Origin: an uncultured Clostridia bacterium
GTDB taxonomy: Bacteria; Bacillota; Clostridia; Christensenellales; Borkfalkiaceae
Reading direction: 5' to 3'
Assembly: GCA_947588985.1 (NCBI GenBank)
Contig: CANQBG010000001.1
Span: 124,001-188,000, forward strand
Length of the DNA stretch: 64,000 nt
Both the position numbers and the translations under genes were made by a program. How positions within the stretch are numbered: position 1 is the first letter of the stretch; each line of letters opens with the position of its first letter. Positions 34,760 to 42,427 of the stretch are shown here, in pieces. The notes below the pieces were generated by a model. The model ran no database searches and was not told the origin of the DNA. It was given only the letters and a program-made list of their open reading frames with translations.

Positions 34760-35904
34760 ACATCCTCCAAAAGCTGTAAAAATGCTTCTTTGAGTTCCCC
34801 GGCGGGCGCACCGCCGAATTTGATGCGGCAATACTCCTCAAAGAGCGCGCCGGCGTCGAGTTCGGAACGGCGGACGATGGGCGTCTCGTCCCCCATTTTG
34901 ACATGGGTCATCAGGTTGACGAGGCCACAATTCGCCTCCTTGAGGGCGCGCGTCTGCTGCGTCGAAAGGGGTGCGTCGAGGTTGAGGGTGAGCGAGATCA
35001 GCTTATTTTCATTTTCCGCGAGCAGCCGCATGGCTCCGTCTACGCTGTTGCATTCGAGGCAGACGAGCTGCGATCCGCTCTTCAGCGGAACAAATTCCGT
35101 CTCGACCGTCCTCCCCTCCGTTTTCAGGAGCGCCACGCCCTTCTCCGTGTTGGCTTCATCGAAGGAATATTGCAGGATGGAGCCGCTGTACGCCACGCCG
35201 CCCTGCAGCGTCTGCCGCCGATGGAGATGCCCGAGCGCGACATAATCGAATCCTTCAAAGACGGAGACGGGAACGGCGCGCGCCCCGCCGAGCGAGATAT
35301 CGCGTTCTCCGTCCGACCCCTTTCCGCCCGCCACAAAGAGATGGGTGATGAGGATATGCGGCGTCTTGCCGTCGTATGCGGCGTCGCCCTGTCCGATCCA
35401 ACGCCGCACCTTCTCGGGATAGGTTTCCTCCGTCTTTTCCTCCTTGAGACGGGCCTCGCCGGGGTAAGAGAGCGCATTGAGATAGACGCGTTCCCCCTTC
35501 CCGTTTTGGATGACGGCGTAATTTTCCCCCGTCTCGACGGCCCGCGTCGCCCTGTCCGTCTCCGCGGCTTTGGGAAACGTGTGATTGCCGAAGAGGTAGA
35601 TCCCCTCCTCCGCGGCGAGGGGCGCGGAAGCGGAAAGGCGCAGTGCGTCGTCGTGATTGCCCGCAATGAGGACGACCGCCCGATCGCGACCGGCGAGTTT
35701 TTTCAGTGAACGGAAAAAGACCTCCTCGGCCTCTGCCGGAGGGAGACGGGTATCAAAGATATCGCCCGCAACGAGCACGAGCTCGACGCCCCGCTCATCG
35801 CAGAGCGCGGCGATCTCGTCGAGGACTTCTGTTTGCTCGGGAAGGCGCTCTTTGTCCATGAGCCGCTTCCCGAGGTGCCAATCGGAGGTGTGCAGAATGG
35901 TCAT
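34756..35904 (-). CDS. sbcD: exonuclease SbcCD subunit D
   Basis: A 382-residue Mre11-like Mn-dependent nuclease. Phosphoesterase motifs are visible in order: LHTSDWHLG at the N-terminus, VAGDIFD, AGNHDDALR and, later, ITHLFVAGG and ALGHLHRRQ. It forms a complex with SbcC. The ATG at 35904 lacks a good Shine-Dalgarno sequence but is where similarity begins. The promoter at 35979-36007 would give a leader of about 70 nt. Confidence 0.95.
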   Translation of the reverse strand: MTILHTSDWHLGKRLMDKERLPEQTEVLDEIAALCDERGVELVLVAGDIFDTRLPPAEAEEVFFRSLKKLAGRDRAVVLIAGNHDDALRLSASAPLAAEEGIYLFGNHTFPKAAETDRATRAVETGENYAVIQNGKGERVYLNALSYPGEARLKEEKTEETYPEKVRRWIGQGDAAYDGKTPHILITHLFVAGGKGSDGERDISLGGARAVPVSVFEGFDYVALGHLHRRQTLQGGVAYSGSILQYSFDEANTEKGVALLKTEGRTVETEFVPLKSGSQLVCLECNSVDGAMRLLAENENKLISLTLNLDAPLSTQQTRALKEANCGLVNLMTHVKMGDETPIVRRSELDAGALFEEYCRIKFGGAPAGELKEAFLQLLEDV

Positions 35905-35950
35905 AAAAATTGATACCGGGGAATTTTTCCGCCGCTCGCCCAAAATCACT

Positions 35951-35978
35951 TTGCTTTTCGCGGGCGGTATGATATACT
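35951..35978 (+). promoter_or_regulatory. promoter for the DnaD-type gene
   Basis: TTGCTT (35951-35956), 16 nt, TATACT (35973-35978), 80 nt before the gene at 36058. Its -10 box abuts the -10 box of the opposing sbcD promoter. Confidence 0.6.
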
Positions 35979-36007
35979 ATTATACAACGATTCCGATAAA
36001 AAAGCAA
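35979..36007 (-). promoter_or_regulatory. promoter for sbcDC and downstream genes
   Basis: On the minus strand TTGCTT (36007-36002), 17 nt, TATAAT (35984-35979). Confidence 0.75.
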
Positions 36008-36057
36008 GCGGCTATTGGGAACTTACGGAAAAATCCCTTGATTTTTAAGAGGCGAAT

Positions 36058-37776
36058 ATGTCATTCAGTTCTTTCTCCAAAGATCACAAAGAAAATTCCT
36101 TTACGAGCGTAGAAAATCGCTTTATCGAGAAATATCTCCCCGAAGCGGACGGCGACGCGGTGCGCGCCTACCTCTATGGGCTGTATCTCTGCGGGCTCGA
36201 ACGGGATTTCGACGCCAAGAGCACCGCACAGCTTCTGCGCATCCCCTACGACCGCTTTCTCGAGATCTTCACCTTCTGGGAGGAATGCGGGCTCGTGCAG
36301 ATCCTCTCCCGCGAGCCCCTCTTTGTGGAGTATCTTCCCGTCAGCGCCGCCGTGGGCAAACCCAAGCCCATCCGGCCCGAGAAGTATCTCGAATTCAACC
36401 GCGAGCTGTTCAAACTTTTGCAGCGCGCCGGGAAGGATCTCAAGCCCTACGAACAGCAGCGCGTGCTCGAATTCCTCGAAAATACCCCCATGGAACGGCA
36501 GGCATTTTTGCTCGTCGTGGAGTATTACGTCAAGAAAAACGGCGAAAAACTGAGCATGGCGCACGTGCTCAACGCCGCGGCGAAACTTGCCCGCGAGAAT
36601 AAGTATACATACGAGCAAGTCGAGGCCGAATACGCCGATTTCAACCGCCACGAAGAGGCCTTAAAGCACATCTTCGCCCTCCTTTCCATCTATCGGAAGC
36701 CGCAGGACGCCGATTACGCCATGCTTGAGACGTGGCTGCATGCCGGCATGCAGACGGAGGCCGTCTACGCCTGTGCGGAGGCCCTCAAAAAGGGCTCGCT
36801 CGGCTCCCTCGATCAGCTCGTCTCCGAACTCATCGCGGGGGGCTATCTCGAGGAATCTTCGGCGCGGGAATACCTCGCGCTGCGCAACCAGCGTGCCGAG
36901 GCGGTGTTCCAAGTGGCAAGAAAGCTAGGCGTGAAAGTGCAGAATCCCCGCCCCTACATCGAGGAATACGCCGAAAAATGGTTGGAACGCGGCTACGACG
37001 CCGAGAGCCTCACCCTTGTTGCGGGGCTCGGACTCCGCCTCTCCTATGGATTTGCCGAACTCGATACCCTGCTCGACAAGCTCTATGCGGCGGGCATCGT
37101 GGATCCGGAAAGCGTGCGAACGTACTGCGCCGGGCAAGATAAACAGCTCAAACTGCTGCAAAAGATCCAGGCCGTTGTGGGCGTCATCAAAAAGACGCAG
37201 ACCGCGCTCGACATGCTTGCAGCTTGGAAGAGTTGGAGCTTTTCGGAGGAGATGATCCTCGAGGCCGCCAAGCGAAGCGCCGGGGCGGCGGCACCTCTTT
37301 CCTATATGAATAAACTGCTTTCGGAATGGAAGCGGCTCGGCGCGTTCACCGTCTCGGAGATCCCCGAGCGAACGCAGCAGACAGCCGTGCGGCAGACCTT
37401 CAAGAGCGAGGCCGCCATCGCGGCAGACGAGCGGAGCGACCGCGAACATTTCTATGCGGCGCGAAGAGAAACCGCCCTCCGCCGCGTGGAACGCGCCCGC
37501 GCCATGGCCGAAAAGGACGCCGCCTACCGCGAGGCCACGGAAAAGCTCAGGGGCAGTCAGCTCGACCTCGCCAAGGCGGAGATGTTCGACCCTTCCTCCC
37601 TCCCCGCGATCCAGGAGGGCGTCCGCGCCGCCGAACAGCAACGCGCCGAGGCGCTCAAACGGCTCCGCCTCACCGAGCGCGACTTCCTTCCCCAATACAT
37701 CTGCGCGAAATGCTCGGACACTGGATTCTTGCCCGACGGCCGCGCCTGCGACTGCTATAAGAAGGGTCAGCCTTAA
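36058..37776 (+). CDS. DnaD-domain primosome protein with DnaI/DnaC-type zinc C-terminus
   Basis: A 572-residue replication-initiation protein. Residues 1-120 look like the winged-helix start of DnaD/DnaB-type proteins. Three helical DnaD-like repeats follow (about 196-285, 300-362 and 383-440). Residues about 460-572 are a charged helix leading to a zinc motif CAKC (549-552) and CDC (564-566), closely resembling the N-terminal domain of the Firmicute helicase loader DnaI/DnaC. The AAA+ ATPase that normally follows is absent: the gene stops and a terminator comes 16 nt later. It probably helps load the DnaB helicase encoded at 23455. Confidence 0.8.
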   Translation: MSFSSFSKDHKENSFTSVENRFIEKYLPEADGDAVRAYLYGLYLCGLERDFDAKSTAQLLRIPYDRFLEIFTFWEECGLVQILSREPLFVEYLPVSAAVGKPKPIRPEKYLEFNRELFKLLQRAGKDLKPYEQQRVLEFLENTPMERQAFLLVVEYYVKKNGEKLSMAHVLNAAAKLARENKYTYEQVEAEYADFNRHEEALKHIFALLSIYRKPQDADYAMLETWLHAGMQTEAVYACAEALKKGSLGSLDQLVSELIAGGYLEESSAREYLALRNQRAEAVFQVARKLGVKVQNPRPYIEEYAEKWLERGYDAESLTLVAGLGLRLSYGFAELDTLLDKLYAAGIVDPESVRTYCAGQDKQLKLLQKIQAVVGVIKKTQTALDMLAAWKSWSFSEEMILEAAKRSAGAAAPLSYMNKLLSEWKRLGAFTVSEIPERTQQTAVRQTFKSEAAIAADERSDREHFYAARRETALRRVERARAMAEKDAAYREATEKLRGSQLDLAKAEMFDPSSLPAIQEGVRAAEQQRAEALKRLRLTERDFLPQYICAKCSDTGFLPDGRACDCYKKGQP

Positions 37777-37791
37777 AATGTTCCAAATACG

Positions 37792-37816
37792 AAAAGGCCT
37801 CGATTTGAGGCCTTTT
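37792..37816. terminator. terminator of the DnaD-type gene
   Basis: Ten-bp stem AAAAGGCCTC (37792-37801) / GAGGCCTTTT (37807-37816), 5-nt loop, T-rich tail. Confidence 0.85.
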
Positions 37817-37830
37817 CTTCTATAATCACA

Positions 37831-37874
37831 GTATTATGCGTGACACACATAATTGATTATGTCACACATAATAC
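37831..37874. repeat. 44-nt imperfect extragenic palindrome
   Basis: Outer arms GTATTATGCGTGACA and TGTCACACATAATAC pair with one mismatch. The centre contains a second palindrome ACATAAT-TG-ATTATGT. The outer arm shares GTATTATGC with the palindrome at 21509-21531. It lies between two terminators and outside any gene. Confidence 0.7.
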
Positions 37875-37888
37875 ATCGCAAAACGCTT

Positions 37889-37924
37889 AAAATGGCGCAT
37901 TTTCTTCGCGTTTTGCGCCATTTT
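37889..37924. terminator. terminator for ylmC
   Basis: Arms AAAATGGCGCA (37889-37899) and TGCGCCATTTT (37914-37924), about 8 nt past the ylmC stop. Confidence 0.7.
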
Positions 37925-37931
37925 CCCCGAT

Positions 37932-38267
37932 TTATTCATATTCCCCGTAATCTCTGCGGTCGGGCGGCCCGCCGCGCGAATAGGGCGCGGCTTCGGGGGG
38001 CTCTTCCCATCTCCCCTTCTTTTTATCCGGCTTCGGCGCGGCCTTGATCTCCACGAGGATCACGTCGATCCCGATCTTTTTGACGCAGCGGAGATCGATG
38101 AAGAGATCGGCCTTCCCCCAGCGAAAGCCCCTTCCTCCCGGGACGACGATGCCCTGCACCTTTCCCTCCGGCCACGTGAACACCACGTCGCAGACCTTTC
38201 CGAGCTGTTTGCCGTCGAGCAAGTTGATCGCTTCCTTCTTTTTCAGTTCCACATAACTCGTTTCCAC
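37932..38267 (-). CDS. YlmC/YmxH family PRC-barrel sporulation protein
   Basis: A 111-residue protein with a PRC-barrel domain (about 6-75), including LLDGKQLGKVCDVVF, then a basic/proline-rich tail ending in acidic residues. YlmC/YmxH proteins are small, sporulation-associated and poorly characterised, and lie next to sigG in many Firmicutes, as here. The start is GTG 38267; an in-frame GTG at 38252 is equally possible because the AGGGG site fits neither perfectly. Confidence 0.85.
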   Translation of the reverse strand: METSYVELKKKEAINLLDGKQLGKVCDVVFTWPEGKVQGIVVPGGRGFRWGKADLFIDLRCVKKIGIDVILVEIKAAPKPDKKKGRWEEPPEAAPYSRGGPPDRRDYGEYE

Positions 38268-38306
38268 ACCCCTATCCTATGCACGGGCGGGAAAAAAGTT
38301 ACCCGC

Positions 38307-39077
38307 TTACGAAATTTCTTTTTTGAGCGTGCCGAGCGCGTTCTTCTCGAGCCGCGAGACCTGCGCCTGCGAGATGCCGACTTCGGCCGAGATCTCCGTC
38401 TGCGTCTTGCCTTCGAAGTAGCGGAGCATCAGAATTTTCTTCTCCCGTTCGGTGAGGCGATCGATGGCCTCGCGAAGGGCGACGCGCTCCGTCCAGATCT
38501 CGTCGGACTGCGTCTCATCGAAGAGCTGGTCCACAAGCTGGAGCGTATCCCCGGCTTTATTGTAGACGGGGTCGTAGAGCGAGACGGGATCGGAGATGGC
38601 GTCGAGACAGTAGACGACTTCCCGCTCCTGCACCTGAAGCTCGGCGGCGATGCGCTCGATGGTGGCCTCCTCGTCGCGCTCCTCGAGCCCCTCGCGCACC
38701 TTGAGGATGCGATAGGCCGTATCCCGGATGGAGCGGGAGACCCGAAGGCTGTTCCCGTCCCGAAGATACCGCTTGATCTCGCCCATGATCATAGGGACGG
38801 CGTAGGTCGAGAACTTCACCCCAAACTTGAGATCGAAATTTTCGATGGCCTTGATGAGGCCGACGCAGCCCGCCTGAAACACGTCGTCGGCGTTGGCATT
38901 CTTGGCCCAGAACCGCTTGACAAGCGAAAGGACAAGGCGCATATTGCCCACGATGAATTTCTCGCGCGCCGCCTTGTCCCCATTTTTGAGTTTTTTCATG
39001 AGTTCCTCATTTTCCTCGGGCGTAAGTTTGGGGAGCCCCGTGGTATCCACACCGCAGATGACGACCTTACTCAACAT
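38307..39077 (-). CDS. sigG: RNA polymerase sporulation sigma factor SigG
   Basis: A 256-residue forespore-specific sigma-70 family factor. The N-terminus carries the SigG signature VVICGVDTTGLPKL; region 2 includes DVFQAGCVGLIKAIENFDL and KFSTYAVPMIMGEIKRYLRD; region 4 has the helix-turn-helix TQTEISAEVGISQAQVSRLE. It drives late forespore genes after engulfment. GGAGGTG precedes ATG 39077. A sigma-F/G-like promoter candidate lies just upstream. Confidence 0.96.
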   Translation of the reverse strand: MLSKVVICGVDTTGLPKLTPEENEELMKKLKNGDKAAREKFIVGNMRLVLSLVKRFWAKNANADDVFQAGCVGLIKAIENFDLKFGVKFSTYAVPMIMGEIKRYLRDGNSLRVSRSIRDTAYRILKVREGLEERDEEATIERIAAELQVQEREVVYCLDAISDPVSLYDPVYNKAGDTLQLVDQLFDETQSDEIWTERVALREAIDRLTEREKKILMLRYFEGKTQTEISAEVGISQAQVSRLEKNALGTLKKEIS

Positions 39078-39117
39078 ACTTCACCTCCAAACCGGAAACG
39101 GTTATGTACGGAAAAGC

Positions 39118-39147
39118 AGTATCTGCGGATTTTGAAAGTTTTATTCC
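39118..39147 (-). promoter_or_regulatory. candidate sigma-F/sigma-G promoter of sigG
   Basis: On the minus strand GGAATA (39147-39142), 15 nt, GCAGATACT (39126-39118), partly matching the GYATA / GGNNANANT pattern. It overlaps the end of the zinc mini-protein gene. Confidence 0.4.
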
Positions 39148-39341
39148 GAACGCGACCCTGCGACGAACATGGTGCAGCCCGCCGCGCGGTATTCCGCGAT
39201 CTTCTCCTCGAGCCGCGCCGTGGTGACGCCGAGTTTTTCCGCCAAGCACCGCATGCAGAGCGGAGCGGAATTGCCGTTGAACTTCTTATTGAGCCCGATC
39301 TCGTTGAAGGAGAGCTCCTTCTCGCAGGCGGAGCACGTCAT
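39141..39341 (-). CDS. small double-CxxC zinc-finger-like protein
   Basis: A 66-residue protein with CSAC at residues 3-6 and CMRC near 29-32, spaced like a zinc ribbon or LIM-type knuckle, followed by a helix. I do not recognise a named family. Its ATG overlaps the stop of the alpha-galactosidase gene by ATGA, so it is translated from the same message. It ends 63 nt before sigG. The function is unknown; possibilities are a nucleic-acid-binding or regulatory mini-protein. Confidence 0.75.
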   Translation of the reverse strand: MTCSACEKELSFNEIGLNKKFNGNSAPLCMRCLAEKLGVTTARLEEKIAEYRAAGCTMFVAGSRSE

Positions 39342-40462
39342 TTCCCGATCCGAAGCCGATAGACTTCGCAGCCGTGCGGCTTGAGCTCGGCTTGCAATAC
39401 GCCGTTTTGCGCGCGGAAGTGCCTGCCCGTATAGGCCTCGCGGCCCTCCAGAACGCGCCCGGAGATCTCGGGAACGCCCAAATCGTCCGCCGTCACCCAC
39501 ACATTGGCGGGCTCGTCTCCGAGGTTGAAAAATCCTACGGCGAGGTCGCCGTTGGAGAGCGCCCGGACGATGACGGGAAGATCGGAATTCCCCCAACCGT
39601 AAAGGATATAGGGTCTGACGCCGCGGGGATCCTGCTGGATCCCGATGAGCGTACGGTTGGTGAGGATGGCCCGCGTGGTCTCGTCCATCGCGCGGATGTC
39701 GCAGCCGATCATGAGCGGCGAGGCGAGCAGACACCATGCGGCGAAGTGGGTGCGATATTCCTCGTCCGTGCACCCCTTGAGGCCGACATGCCCCTTGCCG
39801 TGCATGCCGACGACGAGCATATCCATATCGTTGAAACACCCCACGCCGCCATACGGCAGGATGTCGTATTGCCGTTTGATGATGTCGCGGATGGAGCCCC
39901 ACGTGTCCGCGATGTCGCCCGTGGAACGCCACATATGGGCCCCCGTCGTGCCGATCCATTCGTGCGTGTTGTCGGCTCCCCAGCTACATCCCGAGAAGAG
40001 GATGTCCCGCCCGCAGTTGGCAAGGGCGAGCCCCATGCGGCGGTAGAGATTTTTTCCGTCCGCGGAGAGCGGCTTGAAGCAGTAGTCATATTTCAAATAG
40101 TCCACGCCCCAGCTTGCGAACGTCTCGGCGTCGAGATACTCGCGGTTGTAGCTCGAGGGGTACGCCGCGCAGGTCATGAGACCCGCGCACGAATACATCC
40201 CAAACTTTAAGCCCATGGCGTGGAGCTTCTCCGCGACGTACTTCATCCCGTGCGGGAATTTGACGGGATCGGGTACGAGCCTTCCGTCCGCGCCGCGCTC
40301 TCTGAGCGCCCAGCAGTCGTCTGCGACGACGTATTCATACCCCGCGTCGCGAAGCCCCGTATCGATGAGGGCCTGCGCGGAGGAGAGGATAAGTTTTTCG
40401 TTGATGGATTCCGCAAAGGTATTCCAAGTATTCCAGCCCATGGGCGGAACGTATTTTATCAT
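39338..40462 (-). CDS. alpha-galactosidase, glycoside hydrolase family 27
   Basis: A 374-residue GH27 (clan GH-D) enzyme. The family opening PPMGWNTWNTF is present, the nucleophile is Asp126 in YLKYDYC, and the acid/base is Asp183 in the WRSTGDIADTW segment. A C-terminal beta-sandwich covers about 290-374. There is no signal peptide, so it would hydrolyse alpha-galactosides inside the cell. AAGGAG precedes the ATG. It sits between sigE and sigG with its own perfect promoter. Confidence 0.92.
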   Translation of the reverse strand: MIKYVPPMGWNTWNTFAESINEKLILSSAQALIDTGLRDAGYEYVVADDCWALRERGADGRLVPDPVKFPHGMKYVAEKLHAMGLKFGMYSCAGLMTCAAYPSSYNREYLDAETFASWGVDYLKYDYCFKPLSADGKNLYRRMGLALANCGRDILFSGCSWGADNTHEWIGTTGAHMWRSTGDIADTWGSIRDIIKRQYDILPYGGVGCFNDMDMLVVGMHGKGHVGLKGCTDEEYRTHFAAWCLLASPLMIGCDIRAMDETTRAILTNRTLIGIQQDPRGVRPYILYGWGNSDLPVIVRALSNGDLAVGFFNLGDEPANVWVTADDLGVPEISGRVLEGREAYTGRHFRAQNGVLQAELKPHGCEVYRLRIGK

Positions 40463-40494
40463 ATGCTGCTCCTTTTTTCGGTTGGGATATTTTG

Positions 40495-40523
40495 ATTATA
40501 GCGCAACTTCCGCCCGATGTCAA
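40495..40523 (-). promoter_or_regulatory. perfect sigma-A promoter for the alpha-galactosidase gene
   Basis: On the minus strand TTGACA (40523-40518), exactly 17 nt, TATAAT (40500-40495). Confidence 0.85.
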
Positions 40524-40551
40524 TGTGCGGAGCGAAATTTCCTTTCACAAT

Positions 40552-41259
40552 TTACACGAGCTTAGAGATCTCCTTTTTGAGGCGCTCGATGATCTTCTTT
40601 TCGAGGCGGGAGATGTAACTTTGGGAGATGCCGAGCTGATCGGCCACGTCCTTCTGCGTCATCTCCTCTCCGCCTCCGAGGCCGAAGCGGAGATACATGA
40701 TGCGCTGTTCCCGCTCGGGAAGTTTGGCGAGCGCGTCCCGCAAGAGCTCCTTTTCGACGTTGGATTCCACGCCGCCGTAGACCGACTCGCAGTCCGTCCC
40801 CAAGATGTCCGAAAGGAGCAGTTCGTTACCCTCGAAGTCGGTGTTTAAGGGCTCGTCGAAGGAAACCTCACTCTTGAGCCGCACGGTGCGCCGCAAATAC
40901 ATCAAAATCTCATTTTCGATACAGCGGGAGGCGTACGTTGCGAGCTTGATGTTTTTCTCGGTGCGGAAGGAGTTGATGGCCTTGATGAGGCCGATCGTGC
41001 CGATGGAGATGAGGTCGTCCGGATCGACGCCCGTATTCTCGAATTTGCGGGAAATATAGACGACGAGGCGGAGATTGTGCTCGATGAGCTTGGCCTTGAC
41101 GCTCTCGGCCCCGTCCCCTTCGAGTTTTCCGAGCAGTTCGGCCTCCTCTTCGGGAGAAAGCGGAAGCGGAAGCGCCTCGTTTCCGCAGAGATAGTGAACG
41201 ACGTTCTCGCTCCCCTTGATCTTTTGTAGCCACTGCTTGAGTTGTGCAAAGAGCTTCAT
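40552..41259 (-). CDS. sigE: RNA polymerase sporulation sigma factor SigE (pro-form)
   Basis: A 235-residue mother-cell-specific sigma factor. The N-terminal pro-sequence precedes the conserved [14 protein letters not shown], region 2 has [20 protein letters not shown] and [20 protein letters not shown], and region 4 ends in [19 protein letters not shown]. Pro-SigE is cleaved by SpoIIGA, encoded just upstream. Unlike the common sigE-sigG arrangement, two unrelated genes separate it from sigG here. Confidence 0.97.
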   Translation of the reverse strand: MKLFAQLKQWLQKIKGSENVVHYLCGNEALPLPLSPEEEAELLGKLEGDGAESVKAKLIEHNLRLVVYISRKFENTGVDPDDLISIGTIGLIKAINSFRTEKNIKLATYASRCIENEILMYLRRTVRLKSEVSFDEPLNTDFEGNELLLSDILGTDCESVYGGVESNVEKELLRDALAKLPEREQRIMYLRFGLGGGEEMTQKDVADQLGISQSYISRLEKKIIERLKKEISKLV

Positions 41260-41265
41260 AACTTC

Positions 41266-42063
41266 TTACGCCTCCATGAGCGCGGTATTGAGGATGAGCT
41301 GGACGCGCGGACCGACGTCTCCCACGGTGAGATAGACGTGCTCGCGCGAAACGGTGCGTTTCCCGACGGAGATCTGCAAGCTGTCGCAGCAAAAGACGGG
41401 CGCGGCGCGGCTGCCGTTGACCGTCTGCACCTCGAGCCTTCCCTCCTCGCGGAGCGATCTCCCGTAGAGCGCAAACGCGGCGGCGGGCGAGATCACGCAG
41501 ACGGGCCGTCCCTTGAAGAAGAGATTGTTGCCGCTGTCGGCATACCCCCGCCATGCGACCTCGTGCATCCCCGCCTTGAGTTTGCACGGGAGGATGTCCT
41601 TCTCCGTCTTACGGTAGCGATACAGGGCGCGTGCGGAAAAGTACGCCGCGATCGCAAAGGCCGCGCCCCCTCCGAGGATGAGCCCCACGGGAGCCTGCTC
41701 GACGAGGTAGCCGTTCCCCTCCTCGTATCGCACCCCGAAGAAGGAATAGGCGGCCGTGAGCATGCCGCCGAGAGCAAAGGTCAGAGCGAAAAAGACGCCC
41801 GCAGCAAAGAGATAGGGCCGCACCTCCTTCCCCGGGACGGCAATTAGCACGAGGAGCGCCCCGCCCGCGATCTTCAGAAGATAGGCCGCCCACACGGGAA
41901 ACGGGATCAGCGGAAACACCACGGCCTCCACCGCCCCCACCGCGGCTGCAAGCGTGAGACGAAACGGCCGCACGCGCACATGGACGAGCGTAAGCGCGAG
42001 AAACAGCAGCACTCCGTCCAAAAGAAAGTTTTCCAAAAACGCGGCTTCGAGATAGACTGTCAT
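41266..42063 (-). CDS. spoIIGA: sigma-E processing peptidase SpoIIGA
   Basis: A 265-residue membrane aspartic protease that activates pro-SigE in the mother cell. The N-terminal half has about five transmembrane helices (to residue 145); the C-terminal soluble protease domain holds the catalytic DSGN motif at 176-179 (GYADSGNNL). The gene precedes sigE by 6 nt, the classic spoIIG arrangement. Confidence 0.93.
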   Translation of the reverse strand: MTVYLEAAFLENFLLDGVLLFLALTLVHVRVRPFRLTLAAAVGAVEAVVFPLIPFPVWAAYLLKIAGGALLVLIAVPGKEVRPYLFAAGVFFALTFALGGMLTAAYSFFGVRYEEGNGYLVEQAPVGLILGGGAAFAIAAYFSARALYRYRKTEKDILPCKLKAGMHEVAWRGYADSGNNLFFKGRPVCVISPAAAFALYGRSLREEGRLEVQTVNGSRAAPVFCCDSLQISVGKRTVSREHVYLTVGDVGPRVQLILNTALMEA

Positions 42064-42083
42064 CGGCGGACTCCGTGACAGTC

Positions 42084-42089
42084 ATTATA
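42084..42089 (-). promoter_or_regulatory. possible spoIIG -10 element
   Basis: A TATAAT on the minus strand lies 20 nt before the spoIIGA start, but no -35 match is found at 17 nt (TTTTTT). That would suit an activator-dependent (Spo0A-type) promoter, though no clear Spo0A box is seen. Confidence 0.35.
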
Positions 42090-42104
42090 AATTCTTTCCG
42101 GGCA

Positions 42105-42135
42105 CGAAAAAAGGCATATCCCGTCGGAATATGCC
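42105..42135 (-). terminator. terminator of the HTH regulator gene
   Basis: On the minus strand GGCATAT (42135-42129) pairs with ATATGCC (42119-42113) around a 9-nt loop, followed by TTTTTT. Confidence 0.8.
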
Positions 42136-42158
42136 GATTCTTGGAAGTGTTTCCTGCC

Positions 42159-42365
42159 TCAGTCCTCAAGACCGGCAAGATAATCGATCGTCACCCCAAA
42201 ATATCTGGAGATCGCCACGAGTTTGGAGAGCGTCGGTTCGCACCGCCCCAATTCCCAAAGACTGATGACGGATTTGCCCACGTCGAGCTCCCGCGCGAGC
42301 TGGATCTGCCCGATATTCTTTTCTTGTCGGAGCGAGCGAAGCCGTTCCCCGAAACCCGTATCCAT
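42159..42365 (-). CDS. Cro/CI-family HTH transcriptional regulator
   Basis: A 68-residue one-domain HTH_XRE protein. The helix-turn-helix is QIQLARELDVGKSVISLWE, with the family ending ISRYFGVTIDYLAGLED. Single-domain members usually act as dimeric repressors. ATG 42365 is chosen where family similarity starts. It diverges from the zinc-ribbon membrane protein gene, and two matching palindromes lie in the 91-nt gap, pointing to repression of that gene and perhaps of itself. Confidence 0.9.
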   Translation of the reverse strand: MDTGFGERLRSLRQEKNIGQIQLARELDVGKSVISLWELGRCEPTLSKLVAISRYFGVTIDYLAGLED

Positions 42366-42374
42366 AAAAATATT

Positions 42375-42392
42375 TTCCCATAATATTGGGAA
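42375..42392. promoter_or_regulatory. operator 1
   Basis: Palindrome TTCCCA-TAATAT-TGGGAA, 10 nt upstream of the HTH gene start. Confidence 0.7.
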
Positions 42393-42398
42393 AAATAC

Positions 42399-42427
42399 TT
42401 GACTTCCCATTATCATGGGAATATAAT
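42399..42427 (+). promoter_or_regulatory. promoter of the zinc-ribbon protein gene
   Basis: TTGACT (42399-42404), 17 nt, TATAAT (42422-42427). The spacer is occupied by operator 2. Confidence 0.8.
42404..42421. promoter_or_regulatory. operator 2
   Basis: Palindrome TTCCCA-TTATCA-TGGGAA filling the spacer between the -35 and -10 boxes; its arms are identical to operator 1 and its centre is 29 nt away. Confidence 0.75.

Noticed and set aside
42113..42135. A Spo0A box in the TTCCGACGG stretch upstream of spoIIGA
   Set aside because: It matches the TTCGACA consensus poorly and lies in the loop of a clear rho-independent terminator.
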